Shown here in pieces: positions 63,034 through 64,000 of a stretch of DNA of 64,000 nt; the first letter of the stretch is position 1, and every line of letters begins with the position of its first letter. The notes below the pieces were generated by a model. The model saw nothing but the letters and a program-made list of their open reading frames with translations, searched no databases and was not told the origin of the DNA. Both the position numbers and the translations under genes were made by a program. The stretch comes from Sediminibacillus halophilus. GTDB taxonomy: Bacteria; Bacillota; Bacilli; Bacillales; Amphibacillaceae. Location of the stretch: contig NZ_FNHF01000001.1 in assembly GCF_900103695.1 (NCBI RefSeq), forward strand, positions 1,212,961 to 1,276,960, given 5' to 3'.

Positions 63034-64000
63034 TTAATAGATTAAATCCACGAACTCTTCTTTGGTGATTTTGCCTAAGTAATGGCTAATATCGATGTCG
63101 TGCAAAGCATCTTCGATTGCCTGGCGATTATAACGAGCACCAATAAGCTTTGATTCGACATCCCCTATATCGCCGACTCCAAAGAAATCTCCGTAAATTT
63201 TCACATTTTCAATTGTTCCTTTTATGACATCGAGCCGAACATCGACAGAACCTGCGGGAAACTTATGAGACTGTTGAATATTGAACGCAGGAGAGCGGCC
63301 GTAATTCCAATCCCAGCGTTGGTAACGCTCTTCAGACAACTGATGGATATTTTTCCAGTCTTCCTCTGTCAGTTTGTACTGCGGGACATCTTTTACGTCT
63401 TCCACATCGAAAATATAGCGCAAAATCAACGCTTTAAATTCGTCCATCGTAACCTTTTCTTCGAGGAATTCCGAGATGTTGGCCACACGGCTACGAATCG
63501 ACTTAATTCCCTTTGATTTGATTTTTTCCATTTTGACATTTAAAGCAGAAACCACATTTTCAATCTCGGAATCAAACATCAGCGTGCCATGGCTGAACAT
63601 GCGACCCCTCGTGGAAAATTGGGCATTACCGGAAATTTTCCTTCCATCTACAACAATATCGTTGCGTCCCTTAAGTTCAGCGTTGACCCCCAGCTTTTGC
63701 AAAGCATCGGTTACCGGTTCGGTAAATTTCGCAAAATCATGAAAACTGTTGCCATCGTCCTTGGTAATAAAACTAAAATTCAAGTTCCCTTCGTCATGAT
63801 AGACTGCGCCGCCTCCAGAAAGTCTGCGGACAACATGAATACCATTGGCATCGACATAGTTAGTGTTGATTTCTTCGATGGTATTTTGGTTTTTTCCGAT
63901 AATAATAGAAGGTTCATTAATATAGAACAGTAAATATGTATCGTCTGCTCCAAAGTTTTTCAGAATATATTCTTCGATCGCTAAATTGATATGAGGATCG
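63034..64000 (-). CDS. lplJ: Lipoate-protein ligase LplJ, start outside the window
   Basis: The frame is open to the end of the window. The visible 322 residues lack only about ten at the N-terminus. Family features: NLAIEEYILKNF, the RRLSGGGAVYHDEGNLNFSFI lipoate-binding loop, NDIVVDGRKISGNAQ with the catalytic Lys, and a C-terminal accessory domain (FNIQQSHKFPAGSVDVRLDVIKG). It attaches free lipoate to E2 subunits or GcvH through lipoyl-AMP. In B. subtilis lplJ lies beside lcfB as here. Confidence 0.94.
   Translation of the reverse strand, partial: DPHINLAIEEYILKNFGADDTYLLFYINEPSIIIGKNQNTIEEINTNYVDANGIHVVRRLSGGGAVYHDEGNLNFSFITKDDGNSFHDFAKFTEPVTDALQKLGVNAELKGRNDIVVDGRKISGNAQFSTRGRMFSHGTLMFDSEIENVVSALNVKMEKIKSKGIKSIRSRVANISEFLEEKVTMDEFKALILRYIFDVEDVKDVPQYKLTEEDWKNIHQLSEERYQRWDWNYGRSPAFNIQQSHKFPAGSVDVRLDVIKGTIENVKIYGDFFGVGDIGDVESKLIGARYNRQAIEDALHDIDISHYLGKITKEEFVDLIY

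Overview
The window is chromosomal DNA from a low-to-moderate GC, endospore-forming member of the Bacillaceae. Evidence: a complete gerP spore-germination operon with a sigma-K-like promoter, a Trp T-box, FapR-, FadR-, LexA- and sigma-B-type sites, an addAB locus, and core Bacillus regulators (Spx, MecA, ComK, SpxH). The very acidic linker after the OppA lipobox and acidic proteins generally would suit a salt-tolerant genus (Virgibacillus/Oceanobacillus/Halobacillus/Terribacillus-like), but the genus is not fixed by what I can see. No rRNA, tRNA, CRISPR array, prophage or intact insertion sequence was seen.

Layout. 1-10 kb: yjbK-yjbI-spxH (+) face pepF, coiA, mecA, spx and yjbC (-), followed by a secreted DUF4015 protein. 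10-17 kb: oligopeptide importer operon oppABCDF (-). 17-26 kb: T-box-controlled trpS, yjbA, fatty-acid initiation genes fabH-fabF under a FapR box, med, a YjaV-like protein, yjzD, an LSm-like repeat protein and uppP. 26-33 kb: the yit block (yitW, yitV, yitU, yitT, yitS) with small hydrophilic proteins and a sigma-B-type stress dehydrogenase. 33-42 kb: a membrane-anchored GH13-like protein lacking its catalytic acids, a MATE pump, asparagine synthase, yisL, a duplicated non-coding element, rocD and a DUF418 protein. 42-52 kb: gerPABCDEF, then addA/addB. 52-58 kb: MFS pump, a membrane protein behind a LexA-like box, signal peptidase, yhjE-like protein, a LexA-box WYL/YolD pair, yhjD and comK. 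58-64 kb: DUF3939, a coiled-coil protein, M48 protease, acyl-CoA ligase and lplJ, cut by the window end.

How they fit together. From memory of the B. subtilis 168 map, the genes run in the same order as the lplJ-to-yjbK segment there, but in about half the length and on the opposite strand, so this is a conserved backbone with the accessory genes between missing. Several genes converge on competence and recombination (comK, med, mecA, coiA, addAB) and on disulfide stress (spx, its ClpXP adaptor spxH, and a strong palindrome inside the candidate spx promoter). SOS control appears three times between 53 and 57 kb. Lipid metabolism is represented by fabH/fabF (FapR box), an acyl-CoA ligase (FadR-like box) and lipoate ligase.

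The main points for a second look are the apparent GH13 pseudoenzyme, the duplicated element upstream of rocD, a three-copy terminator-like repeat family, the palindrome in the spx promoter, the interleaved inverted repeats between spx and mecA, and the LexA-box mini-operon without a Y-family polymerase. Functions come from recognising protein families by eye; no search was run.
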